A stretch of 24,942 bases of DNA from Syntrophomonas_A sp050258735 (GTDB lineage: Bacteria > Bacillota > Syntrophomonadia > Syntrophomonadales > Syntrophomonadaceae). Where the stretch lies: positions 1 through 24,942 of the forward strand of contig JBLMZJ010000035.1 of assembly GCA_050258735.1 (NCBI GenBank). Direction: 5' to 3'. The notes beneath the pieces were generated by a model. That model saw only the letters and a program-made list of their open reading frames with translations. It was not told the origin of the DNA and ran no database searches. Position 1 is the stretch's first letter. Each line of letters begins with the position of its first letter. Both the position numbers and the translations under genes were made by a program. This document shows, piece after piece, positions 1 to 8,041 of the stretch.

Positions 1-729
1 CAGGCTGACCTTGGGCTGCTCCAGATCGAGTATACGGCACAGACCAGCTATCTTCTGGCGGGAGGGCACGATATAATAGCGCTGCTGTAGCAGGGCAATG
101 GTCTTCACCTCGGGTTCGACCATGACTAATTCCGGGCTGACCATAAAACGGGCGGCCAACCCTCTGATATCTTCAAGCAGGGTAGCGGAAAACAGAAAGG
201 TCTGCCGCTCCGGCGGGCATTCTTCCACTACCTTTTCGATGTCGGGCAGAAAGCCCATATCCAACATTTCATCTGCCTCGTCCAGTACCAGGAATCTGAG
301 GTTGGCAAGCTCAATGGTCCCCCGCCGCATATGATCCAGCAGCCGCCCCGGAGTACCGATGATTATTTCCGGCGCTTTCTTCAAAGCGCGAAACTGCACC
401 TCTATAGATTGTCCGCCATAAACAGCTAGAACATGGATATCAAGGGCGCGTCCCAGGAAGCCTATCTCCTCACAGACCTGTACCGCAAGTTCACGGGTAG
501 GGCATAATACCAAGGCTTGTAATCCCCTGCCCTTATGGATCTGGTTGAGTATGGGGATACCGAAGGCTGCTGTTTTTCCTGTACCAGTCTGGGCCTGTCC
601 CATAACATCCCTGCCGTTCATGGCCACGGGGATGGCCTTGGTCTGTATGGGGGTGGGGATCTCATAACCCCGCTCATCTATCATCTTCAATATCTCATCT
701 TTAAGGCCCAGGTGTAAAAAGTCTTGCAT
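1..729 (-). CDS. DEAD-box ATP-dependent RNA helicase (N-terminal part, cut by window edge)
   Basis: Reading leftward from ATG at 729, 243 codons stay open to base 1, so the C-terminal half lies outside the window. The family uses ATP to unwind short RNA duplexes in ribosome assembly, mRNA decay or cold adaptation. Visible motifs in order: Q-motif (GYEIPTPIQ), motif I AQTGTGKT, PTRELA, the GG and TPGRLLDH motifs, motif II DEAD, and motif III SAT. The start of the linker to RecA domain 2 (QRYYIVP) is also present. This resembles CshA/DeaD-type Firmicutes helicases, but the subtype cannot be fixed without the C-terminus. A GAGAGGA ribosome site lies 13 nt before the ATG. An in-frame TTG at 738 is about 5 nt from that site and may be the true start. 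Transcribed divergently from the VanW gene. Confidence 0.95.
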   Translation of the reverse strand, partial: MQDFLHLGLKDEILKMIDERGYEIPTPIQTKAIPVAMNGRDVMGQAQTGTGKTAAFGIPILNQIHKGRGLQALVLCPTRELAVQVCEEIGFLGRALDIHVLAVYGGQSIEVQFRALKKAPEIIIGTPGRLLDHMRRGTIELANLRFLVLDEADEMLDMGFLPDIEKVVEECPPERQTFLFSATLLEDIRGLAARFMVSPELVMVEPEVKTIALLQQRYYIVPSRQKIAGLCRILDLEQPKVSL

Positions 730-778
730 AACAGTCAATGTTTCCTCTCGTAGTAGATAATAGCCGTGTTTCGGTCTT

Positions 779-787
779 ATTATAGCA
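779..787 (-). promoter_or_regulatory. Extended -10 promoter for the DEAD-box helicase
   Basis: On the minus strand TATAAT (784-779) is preceded by TG and one base, the extended -10 pattern recognised by sigma-A without a good -35. No convincing -35 hexamer is seen. It would give a leader of roughly 40 nt. Confidence 0.5.
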
Positions 788-956
788 TAACCTCCCCCGC
801 TATGCATGGACATAGATACTGCCGGCCCCGATTTTACGCCGCAAGACTCAAGAAGAATACTAAAATATTCCAATTAACAGGTAATAAATACCCGGCTTGG
901 CCATATACATAGGATTGTATATTACGGCCGTCAAGCCCACGAAAGGAGTATCTTCC

Positions 957-2009
957 ATGCACTGTTCAAGATGGTTCCGAAGTATCAAAAACCCCGCCGG
1001 TGTTTTCCTGGCAGTCCTTTGGCTGATCATGCAATTGTTGTCTCCGGCACCTGCCCTGGCAGCCGATAGTCTCGGCACTGCTGGTACGCCCCTGGCCCTC
1101 CCCGGCAAATCCCTGACCCTCTCGGTGGATGGCCAAATCTGCTCTCTGTCTTTTCTCGCTTATCAGGATACGCAAGGAAGTTTGCTGCTTTCCCTCTCTG
1201 ATACTCAAAATCTCCTGGGAATCGGCACACTGCTGGATGCCCAGCAGAACTTGCATTTACAGGGCGACGGGCACACCCTGGTCCTCGCTCCTGATGAGTA
1301 CATAAAATACGATTCCTGGTCGACCTTTACCGGTCCGGATGGCAAGGCGGTCAGATTGGATATGATCTACCTCCCTCTGGCGATGATAGCTGCGGAGTGG
1401 GGCTACCAACTAAAAGAGTCAGCTGGTACAGTCAGCCTGATCAGCCCGGCCTGTTTAGAACAGCAGGCCATCATAAAAACCGAGGATATAATACCGGATG
1501 GATTACCGGGCTGGGGCAATCTCGCTTCCGTGCCGGCTATGACCGGCGTATGGCCGGATGATGAGATCGTTGGCGGTTACTATACTACTATCACCAACAG
1601 TTCGGCCAACCGCATCAATAATATCGTCCTGTCCTGTTCGAGCATCAATGGCCGTGTACTGGCACCCGGAGAGGTTTTTTCCTTTAATGGTACAGTAGGC
1701 CAACGGACCACCCAGCGAGGATACCGTACGGCACCGGTATATTCGGGAAATAAAGTCGTGACCGGGGTTGGCGGCGGTATCTGCCAGACCTCCACTACCC
1801 TGTATAATGCCGCCCGCGAAAGCGGTATGCAGGTTATAGAGCGTCATCATCATACTCTTCCGGTGCATTACATAGCTTCCGGGAATGATGCTACGGTATC
1901 CTGGGGCACTGCGGACTTCAAGTTCCGCAACAACAAGGATTATAGGGTCAAGATAATGGCGCGGGTCTATAAGAATTATGTTATCCTGGCCATCGCCCGG
2001 GCAGACTAA
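957..2009 (+). CDS. VanW family protein, secreted, with N-terminal stalk-like domain
   Basis: A 350-residue protein. A longer reading from ATG 897 is possible, but ATG 957 has a good site (AAAGGAG, 7 nt) and places a classical signal peptide first: charged residues 1-11, hydrophobic core 15-30, AxA-type end near residue 36. Residues 50-165 resemble a copper-amine-oxidase-N-like/stalk domain with short beta repeats. Residues 205-335 are the VanW domain, with LAPGEVFSFN (236-245), GVGGGICQTSTTL (270-282) and the RHHHTLPVHYI segment. The VanW domain occurs beside glycopeptide-resistance genes and in many Gram-positive surface proteins; its biochemical role is not established. Expected outside the membrane. 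No clear terminator follows. A second VanW protein with the reverse domain order is at 7031-7924. Confidence 0.9.
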   Translation: MHCSRWFRSIKNPAGVFLAVLWLIMQLLSPAPALAADSLGTAGTPLALPGKSLTLSVDGQICSLSFLAYQDTQGSLLLSLSDTQNLLGIGTLLDAQQNLHLQGDGHTLVLAPDEYIKYDSWSTFTGPDGKAVRLDMIYLPLAMIAAEWGYQLKESAGTVSLISPACLEQQAIIKTEDIIPDGLPGWGNLASVPAMTGVWPDDEIVGGYYTTITNSSANRINNIVLSCSSINGRVLAPGEVFSFNGTVGQRTTQRGYRTAPVYSGNKVVTGVGGGICQTSTTLYNAARESGMQVIERHHHTLPVHYIASGNDATVSWGTADFKFRNNKDYRVKIMARVYKNYVILAIARAD

Positions 2010-2341
2010 AGACCGAGGTGACTTTGCGGATCAGCAAAGATTTTTCTTACCGTTGTAAACTATTGGCCGGATCGTAAGGCTATGTATTGGCGGCGGGATT
2101 TCGAACGCCGGGAAGGCGCTGACGATTTGGAGGAAGAGCGCCGGATCTGGCCGCAGAGTCCCGCCATTTACTTTAACTATCTCTCCATGCACGGGTATAT
2201 CCCTTCTACCTGGACTGGTCGGCCGATCCTCACAACGTTTACCAGCTCCCTTTCCTGGGCATAATAACCTCGTGGCTGAGGCCATTTTGTAATGATCCGC
2301 CGAAAACATTACATGATGTTTATGCTATACAGGAGTACGAG
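2010..2341. other. 332-nt gap without a convincing gene
   Basis: Between the VanW gene and the GT4 gene, short open frames exist on both strands: 60 codons from 2082 on plus, 92 from 2309 on minus, and about 40 uninterrupted codons on minus without a start. None has a ribosome binding site or a motif I recognise. No tRNA-like fold or strong terminator is seen. It may hold a decayed gene, a small unknown ORF, or only the leader of the glycosyltransferase. Confidence 0.4.
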
Positions 2342-3361
2342 ATGAAAATTGCACTATTGGCACCCATCGCCTGGCGTACCCCGCCCCGGCATTATGGTCC
2401 CTGGGAACAGGTGGTCTCACTGCTGGCGGAGGGATTGGTGGAGCGAGGCATCGATGTCACCCTTTTCGCGACCGGCGATTCACAGACCAGCGGCAGACTA
2501 GATTACATCTGCCCCCTGCCTTATGAAGAGAATAAGAGTGTCGATCCCAAGGTTTGGGAAGGTCTGCATATAGCTCATTGCATGGAAAAGGCCGACCAGT
2601 TCGACCTCATCCATAATCATTATGATTTTCTGCCGCTCTGCTTCAGCCGCCTGATCAGGACTCCTATGCTTACGACAATTCACGGTTTTTCATCGCGCCG
2701 TATCATGCCGGTCTATCGCGAATATGATGCCAATACGCACTATATTTCCATCAGCAATGCTGACCGCAGCCCGGACCTGAATTATCTGGCTACAGTCTAT
2801 CATGGCATAGATCTAGACCAGTTCACCTTTAGTCCGCAGGGCGGTGATTACCTGCTCTATTTCGGGCGGATCCATCCGGATAAAGGAACGGCGGAAGCCA
2901 TAGAGATCGCCCGGCTTTGCGGAAAACGCCTGCTCATCGCTGGCATCATCCAGGACAAGCACTACTTCAACGGACGCATTGCTCCCCATATCGATAACAA
3001 GACAGTTACTTACCTGGGGTCCCTTGGACCGGAGCGGCGTAATGAGGTGATGGGCGGAGCCCTGGCTCTGCTGCATCCCATTCACTTCGATGAGCCTTTC
3101 GGGCTGAGCGTGATCGAGGCCATGGCCTGCGGTACTCCGGTCATAGCCTTTAACCGGGGTTCCATGCCCGAGGTGATCCATCATGGTATCAGCGGTTTTT
3201 TGGTCAAAAACGTTGGGGAAGCCTGTCCGGCAATTGGAATGATTACCACTCTAAAGCGGCGTGACTGCCGTAATTGGGTCAAGGAACGCTTTTCCCGGCA
3301 GCGGATGGTGGATGACTATATAAAGGCATACCAGGAGATACTGGAGAACTCCCCCGGTTAG
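2342..3361 (+). CDS. Glycosyltransferase family 4 (GT-B fold)
   Basis: A 339-residue retaining sugar transferase, expected in the cytoplasm or at the inner membrane face, moving a sugar from a nucleotide-sugar to an unidentified acceptor. The start follows ACAGGAGT at good spacing. The N-terminal Rossmann half has the acceptor-side glycine/aromatic stretch (residues 12-22) and DLIHNHYDF (88-96). The C-terminal half has YHGIDLDQF (153-161), LYFGRIHPDKG (172-182) and the donor-binding EX7E motif, E251 to E259, in FDEPFGLSVIEAMACGTPV. Length is slightly short for GT4, with a compact C-terminus. No polysaccharide cluster surrounds it, so the substrate cannot be deduced. It ends 14 nt before the convergent degV stop, with no strong terminator between them. 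Confidence 0.93.
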   Translation: MKIALLAPIAWRTPPRHYGPWEQVVSLLAEGLVERGIDVTLFATGDSQTSGRLDYICPLPYEENKSVDPKVWEGLHIAHCMEKADQFDLIHNHYDFLPLCFSRLIRTPMLTTIHGFSSRRIMPVYREYDANTHYISISNADRSPDLNYLATVYHGIDLDQFTFSPQGGDYLLYFGRIHPDKGTAEAIEIARLCGKRLLIAGIIQDKHYFNGRIAPHIDNKTVTYLGSLGPERRNEVMGGALALLHPIHFDEPFGLSVIEAMACGTPVIAFNRGSMPEVIHHGISGFLVKNVGEACPAIGMITTLKRRDCRNWVKERFSRQRMVDDYIKAYQEILENSPG

Positions 3362-3374
3362 ACCGAGCAGATCA

Positions 3375-4220
3375 TCAGGTCAAAAAGAAGACAGAATAGG
3401 TACCAGATCCTACATGGGAACCGATGACCGACCCAATTTCTGAGATCACGAAATCCTTGCAGCCATATTCCTTTTCGATCAGATGCTTTATCTCCAAGGC
3501 GCCTTCATAATCGACTGAATAACAGATACCGATAGTCTGGCTGGACAGATCGGAGCCTCTTTCGGCCATCAGTTCCAGCAATCGTTTTTTTGCCTTTTTT
3601 AAACCATGAGCCTTTTCCAGCGGCACGATCTTGCCGTTTACGAAGTGACATATCATCTTGATATTGAGCAGATTGCCGATAGCCGCGGCTGCGGCACTCA
3701 CCCGTCCGCCCCTTTTCAACATCTCGAAGTTGCCGACAATAAAGATATGCTGCATGCGGCTGATGCTGTCGTTGATACCGGCTATGACCTCATCCTTGCT
3801 CTTGCCGGCGGCTATATCCTGGGATGCTTTGATCACTGTCAGCCCATAACCCACCGAAGCACTAAGGGTATCGATAACGGTTATACGCTGGGGGTCTACG
3901 CTATCACGAGCAATGCAGGCTGATTGATAAGTCCCGCTCAAACCCGAAGAAAAGGCTATGTATATTATCTCGTCGTCACTATCATCGATCACCCGTTGGA
4001 ATTCTTCTTCAAATTCGGCTACGTTGGCCTGCGAGGTTATGGGCAAGACTCCGGGACGTGCGATGATTCGGTAGAACTCAGGTGGTTGGATATCCAGGCG
4101 ATCCCGGTAGGTCCGCCCGTTAACAGTGGTAGTCAGGCAGAATATCCCGACCCCCATCATATCAAGGACGGCTCTGTCCAAATCACAGGCGCTGTCAGCA
4201 TAAAGTCTTATCGCAGCCAT
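3375..4220 (-). CDS. DegV family fatty-acid-binding protein
   Basis: A 281-residue cytosolic lipid-binding protein. Known members hold a fatty acyl chain in a deep cleft, and some (FakB) present it to a fatty-acid kinase for phospholipid synthesis. Visible family signatures: N-terminal YADSACDLD, PITSQANVAEFEEEF, SSGLSGTYQSA, the ID(T)LSAS segment, and EMLKRGGRVSAA followed by a hydrophobic region and VNGKI. Two adjacent ATG codons (4223 and 4220) follow AGGAGG (4233-4228). The second has 7-nt spacing and is chosen; the first would add one Met. No FakA-like kinase gene is in the window, so FakB activity is only a possibility. Monocistronic by context. Confidence 0.95.
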   Translation of the reverse strand: MAAIRLYADSACDLDRAVLDMMGVGIFCLTTTVNGRTYRDRLDIQPPEFYRIIARPGVLPITSQANVAEFEEEFQRVIDDSDDEIIYIAFSSGLSGTYQSACIARDSVDPQRITVIDTLSASVGYGLTVIKASQDIAAGKSKDEVIAGINDSISRMQHIFIVGNFEMLKRGGRVSAAAAAIGNLLNIKMICHFVNGKIVPLEKAHGLKKAKKRLLELMAERGSDLSSQTIGICYSVDYEGALEIKHLIEKEYGCKDFVISEIGSVIGSHVGSGTYSVFFLT

Positions 4221-4223
4221 CAT

Positions 4224-4548
4224 GACTCCTCCTTTACCATCGTATGGTCATTTTGATCGGCTTCCTGCCGCTTTGAACGTTGCAGCACCAACAAGGTATA
4301 ATGCATTTTACTCTTTTTGTTGGGATAGCACAACAGCGGTATTTGTCGGAAAGCAGCAGTATTCAGAGGCCTGATGACCTGCCGGCAAAATATCGATCAT
4401 TTCAAACCGGCTGATTCACGCTGTCGTTTGGCTGACATTATTTTGAGTCATCTCATAGTATGGTATAATACCTGGCTAAGAAAAAATGATTAATCAAGTC
4501 TTCCCTGCTATAATTAGAAACGTCATCATCGCCGAGAGGTAAGTCAAT
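4224..4548. other. 325-nt divergent intergenic region (degV / MFS)
   Basis: The region separates two diverging genes and contains the leader and ribosome site of degV on its left, and the MFS promoter (4441-4469) and site (GAGAGGT) on its right. A short inverted repeat TGTTG...CAACA lies near 4320-4336. A second TATAAT at 4509-4514 lacks a -35. No gene or RNA structure could be supported in the middle. Confidence 0.5.
4441..4469 (+). promoter_or_regulatory. Sigma-A-like promoter for the MFS transporter
   Basis: TATAAT at 4464-4469 with TTTTGA at 4441-4446, spacer 17 nt. The -10 is consensus and the -35 is imperfect. Transcription would begin near 4476, about 73 nt before the ATG. Confidence 0.5.
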
Positions 4549-5739
4549 ATGGAACGAAAGAATCTGTTAACACCGGTTTTCTTCCTGGCCGGTGCCAGTT
4601 TATTTATGGGTCTGTACGGCGGATTATATGATCCGTCGTTCAACAATTATCTCTTCCAGGTCCATCATCTGAGCGAAGTGGCCCGGGGCGGGTTGGAATT
4701 TCCCCGCGAACTGCCGGGCTTTCTTATAGTATTCATTTTTACCGCTTTGATTTTCTTACGGGACAGCCGCATCGCCTTTGTTGCCGCTCTTATGGTCGGG
4801 ATATCTTTATGGGGGCAGGGTTTCCTGTCGCCTGATATGCGGGCGGTGGTGTTCTGGATGCTCCTATGGAGCGCGGGTGCCCATCTTTCCATGCTGCTGC
4901 GCTCTTCCCTGGGGCTGCGCCTGGCGGAAAAGGGAGGGGAAGGTCGCCTGCTCGGCCGCATGGGCGCTTACGAATCGGCCGGTGCTTTGCTGGGCATGCT
5001 GGTGGTGCTCTATGGGGTATCCCGTTTCCATATTAGCTTCGGCGCCATTTTTGCCATCGCGGGAAGCTGCGCCCTGGTCGCCGCCTTGGCTTTTGTCATG
5101 ATCCGTCCGGAGCCGGTCAAACGTCCACCCCGCTACCTGATGTTCAAGAAGAAATATTCGCTTTATTATTTACTAAGTATGCTGTTCGGCGCCCGCAAAC
5201 AAGTATTTTTGACCTTTGCCCCCTGGGTACTCATCAAGATATTCCAGAGCGATGTGCGGCTCTTTGCCATTTTAGGCCTGATCGGTACCGTCCTCAGTCT
5301 GGTGATCAGGCCTCTGATCGGCAGGGCTATAGACAGATTCGGAGAAAGAACGGTCATCATCGGCGAATCCCTGGTCCTGGTTATCATCTGTTCACTTTAC
5401 GCCATGGGCCGGCACTGGTTCGTTCCAGCTATCGCTGTTTATGTGATTATGGCCTGTTATATTATCGATCAACTGCTGATGGCGGTGACCATAGCCCGCG
5501 CCACCTATCTTAACCGTATAGCTGAATCTGCTGATGATATCGCGCCTACACTGTCGATGGGTCTCACTCTGGATCATGCGGTCTCGATGACGGTTCCCAT
5601 CGGCGGCGGGATATTATGGGCCGCCTATGGCTACGAGTGGGTGTTCATGACCGCGGGTCTTATTGCGCTGGTCAACCTGGTCGCTGCCCTCTTTATATCC
5701 GAGGTAGAAGTCCTTCCGGTGCCTGAAAACGAAGGTTAA
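4549..5739 (+). CDS. Major facilitator superfamily (MFS) transporter
   Basis: A 396-residue integral membrane protein with about 12 hydrophobic segments split by a central basic loop (around residues 185-205, rich in Arg/Lys), the usual 6+6 MFS arrangement. The segment RPLIGRAIDRFGERTVIIG in the second half matches the MFS inter-helix 8/9 motif (G-x-x-D-R-x-G/R). It is a secondary transporter driven by an ion gradient or solute exchange; substrate unknown. GAGAGGT precedes the ATG at about 9 nt. The last 4 nt overlap the stop of the convergent flavoprotein gene, so no terminator separates them. It has no regulator or enzyme neighbour that hints at a substrate. A drug or metabolite exporter is the default guess. 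Confidence 0.88.
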   Translation: MERKNLLTPVFFLAGASLFMGLYGGLYDPSFNNYLFQVHHLSEVARGGLEFPRELPGFLIVFIFTALIFLRDSRIAFVAALMVGISLWGQGFLSPDMRAVVFWMLLWSAGAHLSMLLRSSLGLRLAEKGGEGRLLGRMGAYESAGALLGMLVVLYGVSRFHISFGAIFAIAGSCALVAALAFVMIRPEPVKRPPRYLMFKKKYSLYYLLSMLFGARKQVFLTFAPWVLIKIFQSDVRLFAILGLIGTVLSLVIRPLIGRAIDRFGERTVIIGESLVLVIICSLYAMGRHWFVPAIAVYVIMACYIIDQLLMAVTIARATYLNRIAESADDIAPTLSMGLTLDHAVSMTVPIGGGILWAAYGYEWVFMTAGLIALVNLVAALFISEVEVLPVPENEG

Positions 5740-6980
5740 TCCTCCCGTGCTGCGTATTTGCCGGCTACATAGCCCGTGGAAAAAGCTGCCTGCAAATTAT
5801 ACCCTCCGGTATAGCCGTCCACGTCCAATACCTCACCGGCAAAGAACAGCCCTTTAACCAGGCGTGATTCCATGGTCTTGGGATTTATCTCCCGGGTAGC
5901 TACCCCGCCCGCAGTTACTATGGCTTCGGCGATAGGACGGGTGCCATTTACGGTAAGCGTGAAATTCTTCAGGAGTTTGCCCAATCCCAGACGCTCGGCG
6001 CGGGTGATCTGATGGCATTCTTTCTCTGGATCTATCCCGCTCAGCCCTATGATCACCGCTATCATTTTCTGTGGTAGCAGGTCGCCCAGAGCATTTTTAA
6101 AAATCTTGCGGGAGTATTTCTCTAAATCGCTTAGCAGCCGAGAATCAAGTTTCTCCTCACTCAAAGCCGGTTTCAGGTCGATCTTCACCTTTACCGGTTT
6201 TCCGTTCTTGTGGAGTTCTCTGCCAATGTCATGGCTCATAGAAAGGATGATCGGGCCGGATAAGCCGAAATGGGTAAAGAGCATCTCCCCGAAGTCTTCG
6301 TTTATCTTCTTTCCATCTTCGGTGAAGGCACTGGCCTTGACATTCTTCAGGCTTAGTCCCTGCAGATCGCCCACCCAAGATTCACTTACCGTTAGAGGAA
6401 CCAGACCCGGCCGTGGATCAATAATGGTATGACCAGCCTCGGCCGCCCAGGCATAGCCGTCGCCGGTAGAGCCAGTCCCCGGATAGGACATGCCGCCGGT
6501 ACAGATGATGACCGCCTCGGCGGGCAGACCGCACTGGACCGTCACCAGTCCAGTGACGGCACCTTGGGCAATATTTAACCCCTTAACGGTCGTACCGGTC
6601 AGTATCTTTACTCCCAGTCGCCTAACCCTTTTATATAGGACATCAACCACCTGAAAGGCATCATCGGACACCGGAAAAACTCGATTGCCCCGCTCCACCT
6701 TGGTTTCCAGTCCCTCACTGTTGAAGAGATCGATAAGATCGTAATTGGAAAGCTCATTGAAGGCACTATAGAGAAAACGGCCGTTGCCCGGATAGCCTTT
6801 TATCAGCTGGTCCCGTTCCACGGCAGCTGTGATATTGCAGCGTCCTTTGCCGGTGATAGCCAGTTTACGCCCCGGGCGGTCCATCTTTTCCACCAGGGTC
6901 ACTGCGGCTCCCTCTTGTGCGGCGACAGCGGCCGCCATCATTCCGGCGGGACCGGCACCGATAATCACTACTCTTTTCAT
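5736..6980 (-). CDS. NAD(P)/FAD-dependent oxidoreductase, BaiN/HI0933 (YhiN) family
   Basis: A 414-residue cytosolic flavoprotein of full family length. The N-terminus has the FAD Rossmann motif VVIIGAGPAGMMAA (4-17), then VEKMDRPGRKLAITGKGRCNIT, the family signature. The C-terminus has TAGGVATREINPKTMESR and the FAD-contacting GLFFAGEVLDVDGYTGGYNLQ. One characterised clostridial member (BaiN) was assigned to a reductive step in bile-acid 7-dehydroxylation; most members have no known substrate, and no bai genes are present here. The ribosome site is weak (GAGG). The second VanW gene ends 50 nt upstream on the same strand, so co-transcription is possible. The 3' end overlaps the convergent MFS gene by 4 nt. 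Confidence 0.93.
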   Translation of the reverse strand: MKRVVIIGAGPAGMMAAAVAAQEGAAVTLVEKMDRPGRKLAITGKGRCNITAAVERDQLIKGYPGNGRFLYSAFNELSNYDLIDLFNSEGLETKVERGNRVFPVSDDAFQVVDVLYKRVRRLGVKILTGTTVKGLNIAQGAVTGLVTVQCGLPAEAVIICTGGMSYPGTGSTGDGYAWAAEAGHTIIDPRPGLVPLTVSESWVGDLQGLSLKNVKASAFTEDGKKINEDFGEMLFTHFGLSGPIILSMSHDIGRELHKNGKPVKVKIDLKPALSEEKLDSRLLSDLEKYSRKIFKNALGDLLPQKMIAVIIGLSGIDPEKECHQITRAERLGLGKLLKNFTLTVNGTRPIAEAIVTAGGVATREINPKTMESRLVKGLFFAGEVLDVDGYTGGYNLQAAFSTGYVAGKYAARED

Positions 6981-7030
6981 GGACGACCTCGTTTACTTCA
7001 TAGATTATGACCGGCAGCCTTGCGGGCTTA

Positions 7031-7924
7031 CTACCGTGACCGGGGGGCGTTATCCGGTACGAAGGTGATAGATATGGTCTGGCCGGCCTGGTCCCAGTTG
7101 GCTTTGAAATCCATGATATCAGCCAAATCATCTAAGGGCAATGCAAGTGTCCCGTTTCTGATGCCGGGCCGGGTCCCCAACAACACCGGATCTCCGTCGA
7201 TAAAGGCCTGGCTGGAGTCAACCTGGAGCTCGATTATGTCTTGGCCCTTAACGATTATCGCCCGCCGCATGGAAGGATTCCAGGCAAGTTCTGCCCCCAG
7301 GCTCTTCGTTATCGCTCTCACCGGCACTATGGCCTTCCCTTCTTCTGTTTCCACATAGATCTTCTCTCCCGTGGCAATACCGTTAACCTTGATCCGGGCA
7401 TCGGGTCTCAAGGCCCACAGGCTTACGAATAGCGCTTTATCGTCTTCACCGGCTTTTATGAGAATAGGATAGGCGGTCCCGTTCCTGAAGCGGAAATCCT
7501 CCACCCCGAAACTGACGGCGGCATCTTCCCCCAGGGGCAGATAGCGTGAACGCTGCTGATGATCATGACGTTCCAGAACAGTGAGTCCGGCATCCTTGAC
7601 CGCCTGATGGAGGGTGCTGGAGGTCATACAAACACCGCCGCCCCAATCGGTCGTATATTTATCTTTGTTGGAGACCAATCCCATGATGAAACCGCGTTTT
7701 GCCGAGCGCGGACCTATGGTCTGATTGAATGAGAATTTCTTACCGGGCTGAACTACTGTGCCGTTGAGGAAGCTGGCAGCCAGCAGTGCATTAGAGGCAT
7801 TTTGCGGTGAAGCGGCCAGGCTGAGGGGTATCTTATAATCGCCGACCATCTCTTCTATACCCAGTGCCGGAGGACAAATCAAGGGAATCAGGCATATAGC
7901 CAGTAATGTAATGAGCCATCTCAT
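7031..7924 (-). CDS. VanW family protein, secreted, with C-terminal copper-amine-oxidase-N-like domain
   Basis: A 297-residue protein starting at ATG 7924 after AAGGGGGGTT. A signal peptide is visible (residues 1-22, hydrophobic core LITLLAICLIPLI). The VanW domain comes first (about 25-175): VVQPGKKFSFN (57-67), DWGGGVCMTSSTLHQAV (93-109) and LERHDHQQRSRYLP. The C-terminal part (about 185-290) matches the copper-amine-oxidase N-terminal-like domain: IPVRAITKSLGAELAWNPSMR then a second PLDDLADIMDFKANWDQAGQ unit. That domain is common in secreted Clostridia proteins and usually does not bind copper. Compared with the protein at 957-2009, the domain order is reversed. Role probably at the cell wall; molecular function unknown. 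Likely the upstream member of a pair with the BaiN-type gene. Confidence 0.92.
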   Translation of the reverse strand: MRWLITLLAICLIPLICPPALGIEEMVGDYKIPLSLAASPQNASNALLAASFLNGTVVQPGKKFSFNQTIGPRSAKRGFIMGLVSNKDKYTTDWGGGVCMTSSTLHQAVKDAGLTVLERHDHQQRSRYLPLGEDAAVSFGVEDFRFRNGTAYPILIKAGEDDKALFVSLWALRPDARIKVNGIATGEKIYVETEEGKAIVPVRAITKSLGAELAWNPSMRRAIIVKGQDIIELQVDSSQAFIDGDPVLLGTRPGIRNGTLALPLDDLADIMDFKANWDQAGQTISITFVPDNAPRSR

Positions 7925-8041
7925 CCCGAACCCCCCTTAACCGATCACTCCACACTTTTGATTCTAATATTTTAAAAAATGAGACTATAAAATAATGATA
8001 GTTCCATTACCTGGCTCCTGTAAAGGGCAAATGCCCGGTCT

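Noticed and set aside
860..1256. Minus-strand ORFs of 67-96 codons over the first VanW gene
   Set aside because: They lie antisense to a gene with clear signal peptide and VanW motifs and have no ribosome site.
2031..2309. 92-codon minus ORF and 60-codon plus ORF between VanW and GT4
   Set aside because: No ribosome binding site, no recognised motif, and both strands are equally open; recorded as a gap instead.
3606..4256. Plus-strand ORFs of 63-110 codons over degV
   Set aside because: Antisense shadows of a well-supported DegV gene.
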